A stretch of DNA of 64,000 bases from NCBI GenBank assembly GCA_965234335.1, contig OZ248437.1, forward strand, positions 3,201-67,200, given 5' to 3'. This document shows positions 32,263 to 41,386 of the stretch, in pieces. Position 1 is the stretch's first letter. Each line of letters opens with the position of its first letter. The notes below the pieces were generated by a model that saw only the letters and a list, made by a program, of their open reading frames with translations, did no database searches and was not told the DNA's origin. Both the position numbers and the translations under genes were made by a program. This stretch comes from Leadbetterella lacustris. GTDB lineage: Bacteria > Bacteroidota > Bacteroidia > Cytophagales > Spirosomataceae.

Positions 32263-33531
32263 TTGGAACCCTTCGCACCATTAGCTGAAAGACTTAGGCC
32301 TCGAAATCTAGACGAATATATTGGCCAAGAGCATATTTTGGGTAAAAATAAGCCACTAAGACGTACACTTGAGTCGGGTATTGTGCCTTCTATGATTCTT
32401 TGGGGTCCTCCCGGTGTTGGCAAAACTACCTTGGCTTTAATGATGGCTGAGATTACCAAACGCCAGTTTCACAGCCTGAGTGCCATCAGTGCAGGTGTGA
32501 AAGATTTGCGTGAGGTTTTATCAAAACCGTCGGGTTTATTTCCTCCCATTTTGTTCATTGATGAGATTCACCGCTTCAACAAATCTCAACAGGATTCGCT
32601 TTTGGGAGCGGTTGAAAAAGGTCATGTTACGCTTATTGGTGCTACTACCGAAAATCCTTCTTTTGAGGTAAATTCAGCTTTGCTTTCTCGCTGTCAGGTG
32701 TATGTTTTGGAGGCCTTTGGAAAAAAAGAATTAGAGTTACTGCTAAAAAGAGCTTTGAAATCAGATGCTTGGCTGAAAGATAAAAACATAAAAGTTGATA
32801 CTTCTGATTCGCTTTTTAGAATGTCTGGGGGCGATGGTCGCAAGCTTTTGAATCTTTTGGAGTTGGTAGTGAATGCACAAGTGGGTCAGCCTGAAGTGGT
32901 CATCAGCAACGAATTGGTGGAAGAAGTGGTGCAGAAGAACTTGGCTCGTTATGACAAATCTGGAGAGCAACATTACGACATTATTTCGGCTTTTATAAAG
33001 TCCATCCGTGGCTCAGACCCCAACGCGGCTCTATATTGGATGGCAAGAATGATTATTGCTGGAGAAGACCCCAAGTTTATTGCACGCCGAATGCTAATTT
33101 TGGCAAGCGAGGATATAGGTTTGGCAAATCCGACGGCCATGATGGTGGCCAACTCTTGCATGGATGCCATCATGAAAATTGGTTATCCCGAGGGTAGAAT
33201 AATTTTATCGCAAACTGCCATTTACTTGGCCACTTCACCAAAGTCAAATGCTTCTTATCTGGCGATAGATATGGCCATCGCTTTGGCCGAGAAAACTTCT
33301 CATTTGCCCGTTCCGGTAGATTTACGAAATGCCCCAACGAGGCTCATGAAAGAGATTGGATATGGAAAAAATTATCAGTATTCACACAATTATGAAGGGA
33401 ATTTTGCCAAACAAAACTTTTTTCCTGATGAGCTTAAAGGTGAAAAACTCTATGAACCAAGTAACAATGCTCGTGAAAACGAAATCAAGCGAAGTTTACA
33501 GAATTGGTGGGGCGAATGGTATGGTTATTAA
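32263..33531 (+). CDS. rarA: Replication-associated recombination protein A (RarA/MgsA)
   Basis: 422 residues, an AAA+ ATPase of the clamp-loader type. Walker A is ILWGPPGVGKTTLA, Walker B is LFIDEIHRFNKSQQD, sensor 1 is LIGATTENPSFEVN, and the arginine finger region is ALLSRCQVY. The C-terminal MgsA domain has SAFIKSIRGSDPNAALYWMARM, EGRIILSQ and NWWGEWYGY. RarA acts at stalled replication forks in the cytoplasm. The start is TTG: the promoter box at 32239-32246 leaves no room for an earlier one, and the family consensus begins at APLAERLRP. Confidence 0.95.
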   Translation: MEPFAPLAERLRPRNLDEYIGQEHILGKNKPLRRTLESGIVPSMILWGPPGVGKTTLALMMAEITKRQFHSLSAISAGVKDLREVLSKPSGLFPPILFIDEIHRFNKSQQDSLLGAVEKGHVTLIGATTENPSFEVNSALLSRCQVYVLEAFGKKELELLLKRALKSDAWLKDKNIKVDTSDSLFRMSGGDGRKLLNLLELVVNAQVGQPEVVISNELVEEVVQKNLARYDKSGEQHYDIISAFIKSIRGSDPNAALYWMARMIIAGEDPKFIARRMLILASEDIGLANPTAMMVANSCMDAIMKIGYPEGRIILSQTAIYLATSPKSNASYLAIDMAIALAEKTSHLPVPVDLRNAPTRLMKEIGYGKNYQYSHNYEGNFAKQNFFPDELKGEKLYEPSNNARENEIKRSLQNWWGEWYGY

Positions 33532-33677
33532 TAAAAAAGGAGCCCGAAAGCTCCTTTTTCTTCGAAATCGTACATGCCCTCCAAGCTCGATGGCGTTACA
33601 TCGTCTTCTTTCGAACATGACCCCAATCCAAGTCCTATTACCGCAAAAAGAATAAAAAAATTGTTTATTCTTTGTAT
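33528..33677 (-). pseudogene. Short lipoprotein-like frame without a normal start codon
   Basis: On the minus strand a frame reads INNFFILFAVIGLGLGSCSK then EDDVTPSSLEGMYDFEEKGA and ends FGLLFY at 33528. The hydrophobic run followed by GSCSKEDD is a textbook Bacteroidota lipoprotein signal. No ATG, GTG or TTG lies between the upstream stop at 33680 and the signal; only ATA codons are available. The last codons coincide with the terminator hairpin at 33534-33559. It starts about 25 bp after the glycosyltransferase stop on the same strand. It could be a decayed gene, a tiny lipoprotein with an unusual start, or coincidence. Confidence 0.35.
33534..33559. terminator. Bidirectional terminator between rarA and the glycosyltransferase gene
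   Basis: AAAAAGGAGC (33534-33543) and GCTCCTTTTT (33550-33559) form a 10-bp stem with loop CCGAAA. T-runs are produced on both strands, so it can stop rarA transcripts and those coming from 33702. Confidence 0.8.
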
Positions 33678-33701
33678 TTATTTTTTGTGTTTAAAAACTG
33701 A

Positions 33702-34658
33702 TTACACTTTTTCAGAAACGAAATAGTCGTCTTTACTAACGCCTTGTTTTACAAATAATTCTCCCAAGAACCCTGCTAGGAATAACTGAGAGCCAATAAT
33801 GATAGCCACCAAGGCCAGGTAGAATAGGGGATTATCGGTTACGTTTCTGTATGGCTGACGGTTATAGATAGATATTATTTTTTCGCCTATTAGGAAAATC
33901 GTCATGAATGATCCCAAAAAGAAGGAAATTACACCAAATAAACCGAAGAAATGCATCGGTCGTTTTCCAAACTTGTTTATAAAAGTGATGGAAAGCAGAT
34001 CCAAGAATCCGTTCAGGAATCTTTCTAAGCCAAATTTTGTCGTTCCGTATTTTCTGGAGCGGTGTTGCACTACTTTTTCTCCTATTTTTGAGAAACCATT
34101 CCACTTGGCTATTACCGGAATATAGCGGTGCATTTCGCCATAAATAGTGATGTTTTTGACCACTTTGCTGTCGTAAGCTTTCAGTCCACAGTTGAAGTCG
34201 TGGAGATAAATGTCTGATATGTAGCGAGTAGTGGCATTGAATAGTTTAGTTGGCAATGTTTTTGTGATAGGGTCATAACGTTTTTGCTTCCAGCCCGATA
34301 CTATGTCATACTTCTCTTCTTTTATCATTTTGTAAAGTCCAGGTATTTCGTCTGGGCTGTCTTGTAAGTCTGCATCCATTGTGATCACTACCTCTCCCTG
34401 ACATTCATTGAATCCAACTTGCAAGGCAGCAGTTTTACCGTTGTTTTTTGAGAATTTAAAGCCTCTTACCTCTGGATTGGTTTCTTTGAGTTTTTTTACG
34501 ATGTTCCAACTTTCGTCTCTACTTCCGTCATCTATCAAAAGTACCTCGTAAGAAAAGGCATTTTCGTCCATTACCTTTTTAATCCAAGCGTGCAGCTCAG
34601 CGAGCGACTCGTCTTCATTGTAAAAAGGAATAACAACAGAAATATCCACTTTGCTCAT
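33702..34658 (-). CDS. Family 2 glycosyltransferase, DPM1/GtrB type
   Basis: 318 residues. The GT-A domain (1-230) starts ISVVIPFYNEDESLAELHAW and has LIDDGSRDES and the metal-binding DxD in ITMDADLQDSPDE. Two membrane segments close the C-terminus (MHFFGLFGVISFFLGSFMTI and LFYLALVAIIIGSQLFLAGF). This layout is that of dolichol/undecaprenyl-phosphate mannose or glucose transferases, which load a sugar onto a lipid carrier at the inner membrane. Which sugar is not deducible. It follows trmN6 by 10 bp on the same strand. Confidence 0.88.
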   Translation of the reverse strand: MSKVDISVVIPFYNEDESLAELHAWIKKVMDENAFSYEVLLIDDGSRDESWNIVKKLKETNPEVRGFKFSKNNGKTAALQVGFNECQGEVVITMDADLQDSPDEIPGLYKMIKEEKYDIVSGWKQKRYDPITKTLPTKLFNATTRYISDIYLHDFNCGLKAYDSKVVKNITIYGEMHRYIPVIAKWNGFSKIGEKVVQHRSRKYGTTKFGLERFLNGFLDLLSITFINKFGKRPMHFFGLFGVISFFLGSFMTIFLIGEKIISIYNRQPYRNVTDNPLFYLALVAIIIGSQLFLAGFLGELFVKQGVSKDDYFVSEKV

Positions 34659-34668
34659 AGTCAGTTTA

Positions 34669-35370
34669 TTAAAATATCAAATAATAGTCTCTTAAAAGCT
34701 CTACAAAAATAGGGCTATATTGGTGGTTTTCATAAATATTTATGGGAGAGATTTCGACTTGCTCCGTTTTTATTCTTTGGAACTCAACTATTTCTCTAAA
34801 AACGGGTTTGTTCTCACTGTGTTTTACCAGATATTTTCTTTTCGGGAAAAAATCATTTTCTGAGGAAAGTTTCAAGAAACTGTTCATTTCAAAAGGCGGT
34901 AAAAGTAGCCATGCACTGCCGTCGGGTGTTAAAAGCTGCTTAAGGCAATATGCTAAGTCATAGAAAGTTAATTCATCGGCGTGGCGGGCTATGTTTTTGC
35001 TACTTTTGTCTGATTTAAGATTGTTTTGATAAAAAGGTGGATTACAAACAATCAAATCGAACTTTTCTTCTGATTTTTTTGAAAAATCTTGAACAGATTG
35101 ATGAACTAGGCTTATCCGATCTCTGAAAGGACTATCTTGTATGTTTTCGCTGGCATCCAAAACTGCATCGGCATTTATTTCGATGGCTGTAATTCGTAAA
35201 TTTTTATTTTTCTGAGCTAGCATGAGACTCAAAAGTCCAGTGCCGCATCCAATATCAAGAACTCGTTCTTTATTTTCGACAGAAACCAAGGCCGCAAAGA
35301 GGCAAGAATCGGTGCAAACCTTCATCGCAGCACGATCTTGTTTGATACTGAATTTTTTAAAACTAAACAT
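34669..35370 (-). CDS. trmN6: tRNA1(Val) adenine-37 N6-methyltransferase
   Basis: 233 residues. SAM-binding motif I is VLDIGCGTGLLSLMLAQ, and the catalytic NPPF motif of N6-adenine methyltransferases is VCNPPFYQNNLKSD. The closing ISPINIYENHQYSPIFVELLRDYYLIF is typical of YfiC/TrmN6. It methylates A37 of tRNA1-Val in the cytoplasm. Its ATG shares one base with the stop of the RNase H gene (TAATG), indicating translational coupling. Confidence 0.88.
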   Translation of the reverse strand: MFSFKKFSIKQDRAAMKVCTDSCLFAALVSVENKERVLDIGCGTGLLSLMLAQKNKNLRITAIEINADAVLDASENIQDSPFRDRISLVHQSVQDFSKKSEEKFDLIVCNPPFYQNNLKSDKSSKNIARHADELTFYDLAYCLKQLLTPDGSAWLLLPPFEMNSFLKLSSENDFFPKRKYLVKHSENKPVFREIVEFQRIKTEQVEISPINIYENHQYSPIFVELLRDYYLIF

Positions 35371-35993
35371 TATTTTCTGCCGAAGTCAGCGGGGTTTTCG
35401 CCCCACCATTTGGTTTCCCACTTCAGTATTTTGTTTTTGTAGGTATTGTCTTTCAGCCAATCTTCCGCTCTTTTTATAAGTTCGAAAAGTTCGGCATTTC
35501 TCCCCGTTGGGTCCAGTTTTGTATTCGCTTTTTTTGCTTTTACCCATGAAATGGCCGTTTTGGAGTCAGAGAAAATGGGTACTTCAGAATTGTGTTTTTT
35601 TAATAAAGCTAAAGCGTGTACTATAGCCAAAAACTCACCGATGTTGTTGGTTCCGTCAAAAAATGGGCCTTTTTTGAATACCAAAGTTTTTGTTTGTAAG
35701 TCAACACCCTGATACTCCATGTCACCACTTTTGGTATTCCAAGCAGCATCTACCGCCCAAGCGGCTATGGTTGGCGAAGGCTGTTTTATACTTGCTTGTG
35801 CTGCAGTGGGTTTTGGATTAACTACTGCGTAATAGTTTCTTTTAAGAGCATTTTCGGCCTCGGTTTTACTCTCAAAAGACTTATATTGAGCACCTTCAAA
35901 GCCCTCTACTTGTTTTTTGCACTCATCCCATGAACTAAAAACGCCTTTTTCTCTACCGGCCCAAACCGCATAAAATTTGACTTTCTTGGCCAT
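35370..35993 (-). CDS. rnhA: Ribonuclease H1 with N-terminal hybrid-binding (viroplasmin-like) domain
   Basis: 207 residues. Residues 3-50 form the hybrid-binding domain (KFYAVWAGREKGVFSSWDEC, then YKSFESKTEAENAL), followed by a short linker and the RNase H fold. Acidic active-site residues lie in AWAVDAAWN, GEFLAIVHAL and IFSDSKTAISW, with a fourth expected near LDPTGRNAE. It degrades the RNA strand of RNA-DNA hybrids. Located 3 bp after the D-Ala ligase-like gene on the same strand, at the head of the trmN6-glycosyltransferase group. Confidence 0.9.
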   Translation of the reverse strand: MAKKVKFYAVWAGREKGVFSSWDECKKQVEGFEGAQYKSFESKTEAENALKRNYYAVVNPKPTAAQASIKQPSPTIAAWAVDAAWNTKSGDMEYQGVDLQTKTLVFKKGPFFDGTNNIGEFLAIVHALALLKKHNSEVPIFSDSKTAISWVKAKKANTKLDPTGRNAELFELIKRAEDWLKDNTYKNKILKWETKWWGENPADFGRK

Positions 35994-35996
35994 ATA

Positions 35997-37766
35997 TTAT
36001 TCTAAAATAAGGTCCTGAGTCTTGCAGTCAAACACGGCCACAAAATCATTTACAAAAGCCTCCTCTGATATTTTTGAAACAGCAAAATCAACATCACCCA
36101 CATAAAATTGACGTATAGCTGCCGTACTTTCTATGTTTTTTTGAATAAATGGATGTTTAGGTTTACCAATAGACATCCCGAACTCCATAATATCGGGCTT
36201 AAACATCAAATTTAGAGGGATTCTGTACTTTCCACCGTTCAGTGCCGAACAAATAGCCACCGGTTCGAATTCTTCATTTCCTCCAAACTGACCAAATTTT
36301 GCCCGAGCTATTTTGTATTCTTCCTCGTTTTCGCCGAACAAAATAGCCAGTTTTTTTCTAGGTTTACCTTTGGCTGTATTTATCTTCAGGTCAACGTCTT
36401 TGAGTAAATTTCTGAGGTTAAATACATTTTTCCCACTCCTGATTCTTTCTCTGATAGATTGTCTGATCAAATAAGTGATGGAGTCCGTAATTCCGAAGCC
36501 TATCTCAGCCATTTGTTTGAAAATAAATGAGGAAGGCGACATACCCGGAATGGTATTGGGGTCATGCAATATTACAACGTCGTCGGCTGTAAGAAAGCCA
36601 TCGATGCGGCTGATAACACTCATGCTCGTTATCTCAAATGCCTTCAAGATATTCTCATGTATTTTCTCGAGATTCTCGTATTTCGTTTCTACTGGAATAC
36701 GCTTCTTACTGACATTCGACTTATACTTAGATTTAAAATCGAAGGTTTGCACGTCGCCATAGACTTCGGCAGGTGGTAGGGCATATGCTTTTCCTGAGTC
36801 GTCTTGTATTACGCCTACGGAGAACTCTTGTCCCGATATGAATTCTTCAATCAGCACATAGTCTTCAGCATTTGTGGAGCTGATAGTCGCACTTTCATTA
36901 AAATTTAGATAAATGTCTAATTTTTTAAGTAAGTCGGCAGGGTGGTAAATGATTTCGCCATCTAAAATTACAGGAAATCCTATTCCTTCGTCTAAATTTG
37001 ATGTTTTTTCCATCAAATTTTTCTTTTGTCTAGGGCTTAGTTTTACCCAATCTTTTTTGAGAATCTGAGTTTCGAAAAAACACTGACTCATGCTTCTCGA
37101 AAACTCCTCAAGACTGCGTTTTTTTACAATAGCTACTCCGATAGACGAGCCTTGGTGTGGGGCTTTTACCACCAAAGGAAAGCCCAATTCGGCAATTAGA
37201 TTGGCAAAGAGTTTTGATTTATCAGACGATTCCCAAGTGTCTTTTGAAATCGTTTTATATTTTTTGGTTTGGCCAGTCGCCAGCTCCATGAGACGGTTTT
37301 GTACAGGTTTGTCTATGCCCACTCCAGATCCAAGTATGCCTGGTCCCATGTAGGGTATGTTGAGCCACTCCATGAGTCCTTGAATATTACCGTCCTCAGA
37401 ATAAGGGCCATGCATAACCACAAATGCAAAGTCAATATGTTCTTTGAGTTCCTCAATTTTTATCTGAGTCCCTATTTTGTATATAAGCTTGTAGAGTTGG
37501 GTATCTCTTAATGGGCCTAAAGACTCAATGTAGACTTTATATCCGTTGTTTTGGTTTTTAGATGGATAGAAGCTCCTGATATCCTCTTCGTAGAGCATCT
37601 GTGGGTCAATTTTTATGAAATTACCGATGCTATCCACAAAAATAGTTATGGGTTCAAAATACCGTCTGTCTATATGTTCGTAGGCAGTTCTACCACCCAA
37701 AAACGATATTTCTCTCTCTCGAGATTGACCGCCAAAGAAAATACCAACTTTTATTTTGTTATCCAT
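35997..37766 (-). CDS. D-alanine-D-alanine ligase-like ATP-grasp protein, extended
   Basis: 589 residues, far longer than ordinary Ddl (300-370). The N-terminal part is a D-Ala ligase: KVGIFFGGQSREREISF, the loop FVVMHGPYSEDGNIQGLMEW, VVKAPHQGSSIGVAIVKK, and the metal/substrate end ILHDPNTIPGMSPSSFIF. The family usually has Glu-x-Asn in that motif; here Asp-Pro-Asn. After it come about 125 residues starting KKLAILFGENEEEYKIARAK, which resembles the beginning of a second ligase domain but stops. It could be a natural Cytophagales architecture or a truncated double ligase. It would act in cytoplasmic peptidoglycan precursor or dipeptide synthesis. Confidence 0.75.
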   Translation of the reverse strand: MDNKIKVGIFFGGQSREREISFLGGRTAYEHIDRRYFEPITIFVDSIGNFIKIDPQMLYEEDIRSFYPSKNQNNGYKVYIESLGPLRDTQLYKLIYKIGTQIKIEELKEHIDFAFVVMHGPYSEDGNIQGLMEWLNIPYMGPGILGSGVGIDKPVQNRLMELATGQTKKYKTISKDTWESSDKSKLFANLIAELGFPLVVKAPHQGSSIGVAIVKKRSLEEFSRSMSQCFFETQILKKDWVKLSPRQKKNLMEKTSNLDEGIGFPVILDGEIIYHPADLLKKLDIYLNFNESATISSTNAEDYVLIEEFISGQEFSVGVIQDDSGKAYALPPAEVYGDVQTFDFKSKYKSNVSKKRIPVETKYENLEKIHENILKAFEITSMSVISRIDGFLTADDVVILHDPNTIPGMSPSSFIFKQMAEIGFGITDSITYLIRQSIRERIRSGKNVFNLRNLLKDVDLKINTAKGKPRKKLAILFGENEEEYKIARAKFGQFGGNEEFEPVAICSALNGGKYRIPLNLMFKPDIMEFGMSIGKPKHPFIQKNIESTAAIRQFYVGDVDFAVSKISEEAFVNDFVAVFDCKTQDLILE

Positions 37767-37866
37767 AGTGATTTAGGGACATGTAGATATGAAAATAATG
37801 TGCAAGTTATGAAAAAGAATTTGCCAAAAAGACAAATTGGGAGTAAGGAGTGGATTTTTTTATATA

Positions 37867-38118
37867 TTATGCACCAAAGGCAACCATATTTATGGCTTCT
37901 ACTTTTTTGATTTCGGGTACATTCTTCAGAATAGCTTCTTCAATACCCGCCTTGAAGGTCATCGAAGACATTGGACAAGAGCCACACGAACCTGTAAATT
38001 CTAACTTTACAGTAAAGTCAGGGGTGATTTCTAACACATCTACGTTTCCTCCATCTGCAATCAGGTAAGGTCTTATGTTGTTTAGAGCGAGTTCTACTTT
38101 TTCTATTAATTCGTCCAT
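37867..38118 (-). CDS. NifU-like iron-sulfur scaffold domain protein
   Basis: 83 residues from the ATG at 38118 (MDELIEKVELALNNIRPYLI). It is a single NifU C-terminal domain with ADGGNVDVLEI and the cluster-binding CxxC in TGSCGSCPMSS. Such proteins assemble or carry [4Fe-4S] clusters. The frame extends 21 codons upstream to an ATG at 38181 that overlaps the CAP-domain gene, but that extension looks non-coding and the family begins at the chosen Met. An Mrp/ApbC Fe-S carrier is encoded nearby (40220-41323). Confidence 0.87.
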   Translation of the reverse strand: MDELIEKVELALNNIRPYLIADGGNVDVLEITPDFTVKLEFTGSCGSCPMSSMTFKAGIEEAILKNVPEIKKVEAINMVAFGA

Positions 38119-38167
38119 TTGCAAGGTGAAAGTTCCTACAATATTACAATATTCGACCCATATTTGT

Positions 38168-38653
38168 TCATTTTGAGCCAAATAATTGTGTCCAATAGTT
38201 ATTGTATTCTCCTACGGCCACTTCTTTAAAGTGCGGAGTCATGATGTTTACACAATGCATTGGGCTGTTTAACCATTGTTCTATGATTTCTGCTGGCGAA
38301 GGTTTAAAGCCAGCAGCCGCATAAATATTTTCGGCATAAAACTTGAATAGGTAATTCTGAGCTAGAATTCTTGCACCTGGATCGGTACCGTTTTTAGAAA
38401 TATGAGAGAAGTATTTATTTTCAAACATGTCTTTGCTATGCAAATACGCCGCTTTTTCGAGGCTACTATTCCAAATTACGGGGAGTGCAGCCGCAAAATT
38501 TTGGCTTCCACATTTGCGATTTTTGACCCGGGCTTGGTTTACATATTTTAAAAACTCCTCTTTTGAAGTCAACAGTGTCTTTTCTTCGGGTGTAACGGCA
38601 TTGCTACAAGACATGGCCGTAGCGGTAAAAAGTAACAAAAGGTATTTTCGCAT
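38168..38653 (-). CDS. CAP (SCP-like) domain lipoprotein
   Basis: 161 residues. The signal ends in TATAMSCSN, a lipobox with Cys, so it is a membrane-anchored secreted protein. The CAP domain follows: FLKYVNQARVKNR, WNSSLEKAAYLHSKDM (site His), YFSHISKNG (second His), AENIYAAAG and WLNSPMHCVNIMTPHFKEVA. Bacterial CAP proteins are extracellular and of mostly unknown activity. It is upstream of the NifU-like gene and followed closely by it. Confidence 0.88.
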   Translation of the reverse strand: MRKYLLLLFTATAMSCSNAVTPEEKTLLTSKEEFLKYVNQARVKNRKCGSQNFAAALPVIWNSSLEKAAYLHSKDMFENKYFSHISKNGTDPGARILAQNYLFKFYAENIYAAAGFKPSPAEIIEQWLNSPMHCVNIMTPHFKEVAVGEYNNYWTQLFGSK

Positions 38654-38753
38654 TTGATTTTTAGGGCAATTTGTATATTACTCATTAAATATTGTTCCAA
38701 TTTCAAATTTCATCTTTAACGAAAATACCTTTTGCAATTATCTGTAAATATTC

Positions 38754-40097
38754 TTAAATTTTTGGCAATGTATAACCATTTTTATAGTCGGACTTCATCA
38801 AAGCATTGGCTTCTTTGTCGTTTTTGAAACTTCCTGCAGCGGCATCCCAAAAAACCTTTCTTCCGAGCTTGTAGGATATATTCCCCATGATGGCATTTAT
38901 GGCTGCTACACTGCCGGTTTCTATGCCACATTTCAACGAGCTTGGGTCATTGTTTCTGATGGCATTTATAAAGTTTTCGGCATGATTGTAAAGATAATCA
39001 TCCTCGGCCTTTTTAGTGAAAGTGGGGAGTGGCTCCACCTTGGTTTTCTTGATTTTGTTTTCAGTGTAAGTTTCTGGAATCAATTCCCAACCGCCTCTGT
39101 GAACCACCAATGTGCCGTTGTTTCCTATAAATGCTATGCCTTCGGTTTTGCCATAATTACCTCCATCTATACCCGTGGCGTGTTCCCATAGCATATTGAA
39201 GCCGTCGTATTGAAAAACAGTTTGTAGTGTGTCAGGCGTTTCAGAGGCATCGTCAGGGTAGGCAAATTTACCACCAGAAGCCATGACAGATATAGGAGCT
39301 TTAGCACCCATGGCATGTAAGGCAATGTCGATTTCGTGAACACCCCAGTCGGTCATTAATCCGCCGGCATAGTCCCAAAACCACCTGAAATTGAAGTGAA
39401 AGCGGTTTTTATTAAATGGGTGTCGCTTGGCTGGGCCTTGCCACATATCGTAGTTTACGCCCTTCGGAACAGCACTGTTTGGCAATACATTGACGGGTTT
39501 CATCCAGCCTTGATATGCCCACACTTTTACGAGCCTGATTTTGCCTAACATGCCCGATTTTACCATTTTAAAGGCCTCTTCGTAATGTGGACCGCTTCGT
39601 TGCCATTGACCCACTTGCACTATTTTGCCGTATTTTTTGGCGGCTTTCACCATCAAATTACATTCATCCATGTTGTGAGCGATGGGTTTTTCTACGTACA
39701 CATGCTTACCTGCATCCAATGCTCCTATCATATTGAGGCAGTGCCAATGGTCAGGCGTACCCACTATTACGTAGTCAATCTCTTTATTGTCAAGCATTTC
39801 TCTGTAATCACCGTAGGTTTTGGCTTTGCTTCCTTGCATTTTTTCTAGTTGAGTTGATCGTTCGTCAAGGACGTTTTGGTCAACATCACAGAGCCCAATG
39901 CATTCAATGCCTTTGTTTTTTATGTGGCGTTGGAGATTGGAGAAGCCCATTCCTTTGCAGCCAATCAAGCCAATTTTCATTTGGTCAGAAGGAGCCACAC
40001 TTTTGGGTCGAGAATGAGCGAGGGCGGTTGAAATACTCGGAAATGCGAGGCTTGATAAAGCCACGTTTCTAACAAACTGTCTTCTAGAATTTTTCAT
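38754..40097 (-). CDS. Gfo/Idh/MocA family oxidoreductase with Tat signal
   Basis: 447 residues from the ATG at 40097. MKNSRRQFVRNVALSSLAFP is a twin-arginine signal, so the folded protein with its cofactor is exported. The NAD(P)-binding Rossmann domain has KIGLIGCKGMGFSNL; the family EKP motif is GKHVYVEKPIAHNMDEC; the C-terminal domain has WFWDYAGGLMTDWGVHEIDI. Such exported enzymes act on sugars or glycans in Bacteroidota. The upstream ATG at 40121 would precede the Tat motif by eight residues and is less likely. A second member is at 61906-63003. Confidence 0.88.
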   Translation of the reverse strand: MKNSRRQFVRNVALSSLAFPSISTALAHSRPKSVAPSDQMKIGLIGCKGMGFSNLQRHIKNKGIECIGLCDVDQNVLDERSTQLEKMQGSKAKTYGDYREMLDNKEIDYVIVGTPDHWHCLNMIGALDAGKHVYVEKPIAHNMDECNLMVKAAKKYGKIVQVGQWQRSGPHYEEAFKMVKSGMLGKIRLVKVWAYQGWMKPVNVLPNSAVPKGVNYDMWQGPAKRHPFNKNRFHFNFRWFWDYAGGLMTDWGVHEIDIALHAMGAKAPISVMASGGKFAYPDDASETPDTLQTVFQYDGFNMLWEHATGIDGGNYGKTEGIAFIGNNGTLVVHRGGWELIPETYTENKIKKTKVEPLPTFTKKAEDDYLYNHAENFINAIRNNDPSSLKCGIETGSVAAINAIMGNISYKLGRKVFWDAAAGSFKNDKEANALMKSDYKNGYTLPKI

Positions 40098-40219
40098 TTT
40101 TGATTGAGGTTGAATTTTCAATCAGAAAGGTAAGAAATTTCTTGATTTTTTGTAAAAATATAATCAACAAAAAAAGACCTCCGGTTGGGAAGTCTTTCTG
40201 GAAAAATATTAGAATAAAT

Positions 40220-41323
40220 TTATCGCATTTTAACAGGCTCCGTTTTTGGCAAATTCGCATTTCTGATTGCAATTTGCTGAGCAAGATTTTCGGCAGCAGA
40301 GAAAAACGCCGAAGAAACTAATTGGCTTTCGTCCATCATGATAGGTCTTCCAGAGTCACCACCTTCTCTTATTTTTTGTACCAAAGGTATTTGTCCAAGA
40401 ACCGGTACATTAAATTTGTCGGCCAATTGTTGTCCACCGCCTTCGCCGAATATAAAATATTTATTATCAGGTAGTTCTTCTGGTGTGAAGTAAGCCATAT
40501 TTTCTATAATACCCAATATAGGTACATTGATATTGGCTTGGCTAAACATCGAGCCTCCTTTAGTAGCGTCTGCCAGTGCTACTTTTTGCGGCGTAGTCAC
40601 TATCACAGCTCCAGTAACGGGTACTGTTTGTACCAAAGTAAGATGTATGTCTCCAGTGCCTGGAGGGAGGTCCAATAAAAGGTAGTCTAGTTCTCCCCAA
40701 TCTACATCGCCAAAAAACTGTTTTAGGGCTTGGCTGGCCATGGGTCCACGCCAAACAACCGCACTGTCTGGTGGGGTTAAGAAGCCAATTGAAATCATCT
40801 TTATACCATACTGCATGATGGGTGAAATGAAGTTTTTGCCGTCTTTAACCGAAACCAATGGTTGCATATCTTCAGCCCCAAACATAATCGGAATGGATGG
40901 GCCTGAGATGTCGGCATCTATAATTCCTACTTTAGCACCTGATTTTTTTAAGGCCATAGCGAGGTTAACAGTAACCGTAGATTTTCCTACGCCGCCCTTA
41001 CCTGACGATATAGCTATGATATTTTTGACTTGAGGAAGAAGCAAATTTTTATTTAAAATAGACGTGACATTCGAAGTCATGTTGATATTTATTTCAAAAT
41101 CTTCACCCAAATCTCTATGAATAGCGTCCACACATCTTTGTTTGATCAGTTCTTTGAGTGGACAGGCCGGTGTGGTAAGAATTACCGTAAAAGTGACCTG
41201 ATTTACACCTATCTCTATGTCTGAAATCATGTTGAGTGTCACCAAATCTTTTTTTAGATCGGGCTCTTCAACCGTGCCGAGTGCGAGTAATAATTTTTCT
41301 TTTGTAACCGTAAATTCTCCCAT
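40220..41323 (-). CDS. mrp: Mrp/NBP35 family Fe-S carrier ATPase (ApbC)
   Basis: 367 residues. An N-terminal DUF59/MIP18-like domain (about 1-90, with LIKQRCVDAIHRDLGEDF) precedes the P-loop ATPase with the deviant Walker A SSGKGGVGKSTVTVNLA, DADISGPSIPIMFG, LDLPPGTGDIHLT and the C-terminal ENMAYFTPEE. ApbC proteins deliver Fe-S clusters to apoproteins. In this protein ENMAYF is followed by no CxxC, so the cluster-binding pair usual in NBP35 is not seen at that place. The NifU-like protein at 37867 may be a partner. Confidence 0.92.
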   Translation of the reverse strand: MGEFTVTKEKLLLALGTVEEPDLKKDLVTLNMISDIEIGVNQVTFTVILTTPACPLKELIKQRCVDAIHRDLGEDFEININMTSNVTSILNKNLLLPQVKNIIAISSGKGGVGKSTVTVNLAMALKKSGAKVGIIDADISGPSIPIMFGAEDMQPLVSVKDGKNFISPIMQYGIKMISIGFLTPPDSAVVWRGPMASQALKQFFGDVDWGELDYLLLDLPPGTGDIHLTLVQTVPVTGAVIVTTPQKVALADATKGGSMFSQANINVPILGIIENMAYFTPEELPDNKYFIFGEGGGQQLADKFNVPVLGQIPLVQKIREGGDSGRPIMMDESQLVSSAFFSAAENLAQQIAIRNANLPKTEPVKMR

Positions 41324-41386
41324 ATATAATTTTGTACTAAAATAAGAAACATTGTCAAAAGGCTTAAAGTTCGGGTTTACAAAAAT

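Noticed and set aside
38119..38181. 21-residue N-terminal extension of the NifU-like protein
   Set aside because: It overlaps the preceding CAP gene, has no family similarity, and the domain begins at the internal ATG.
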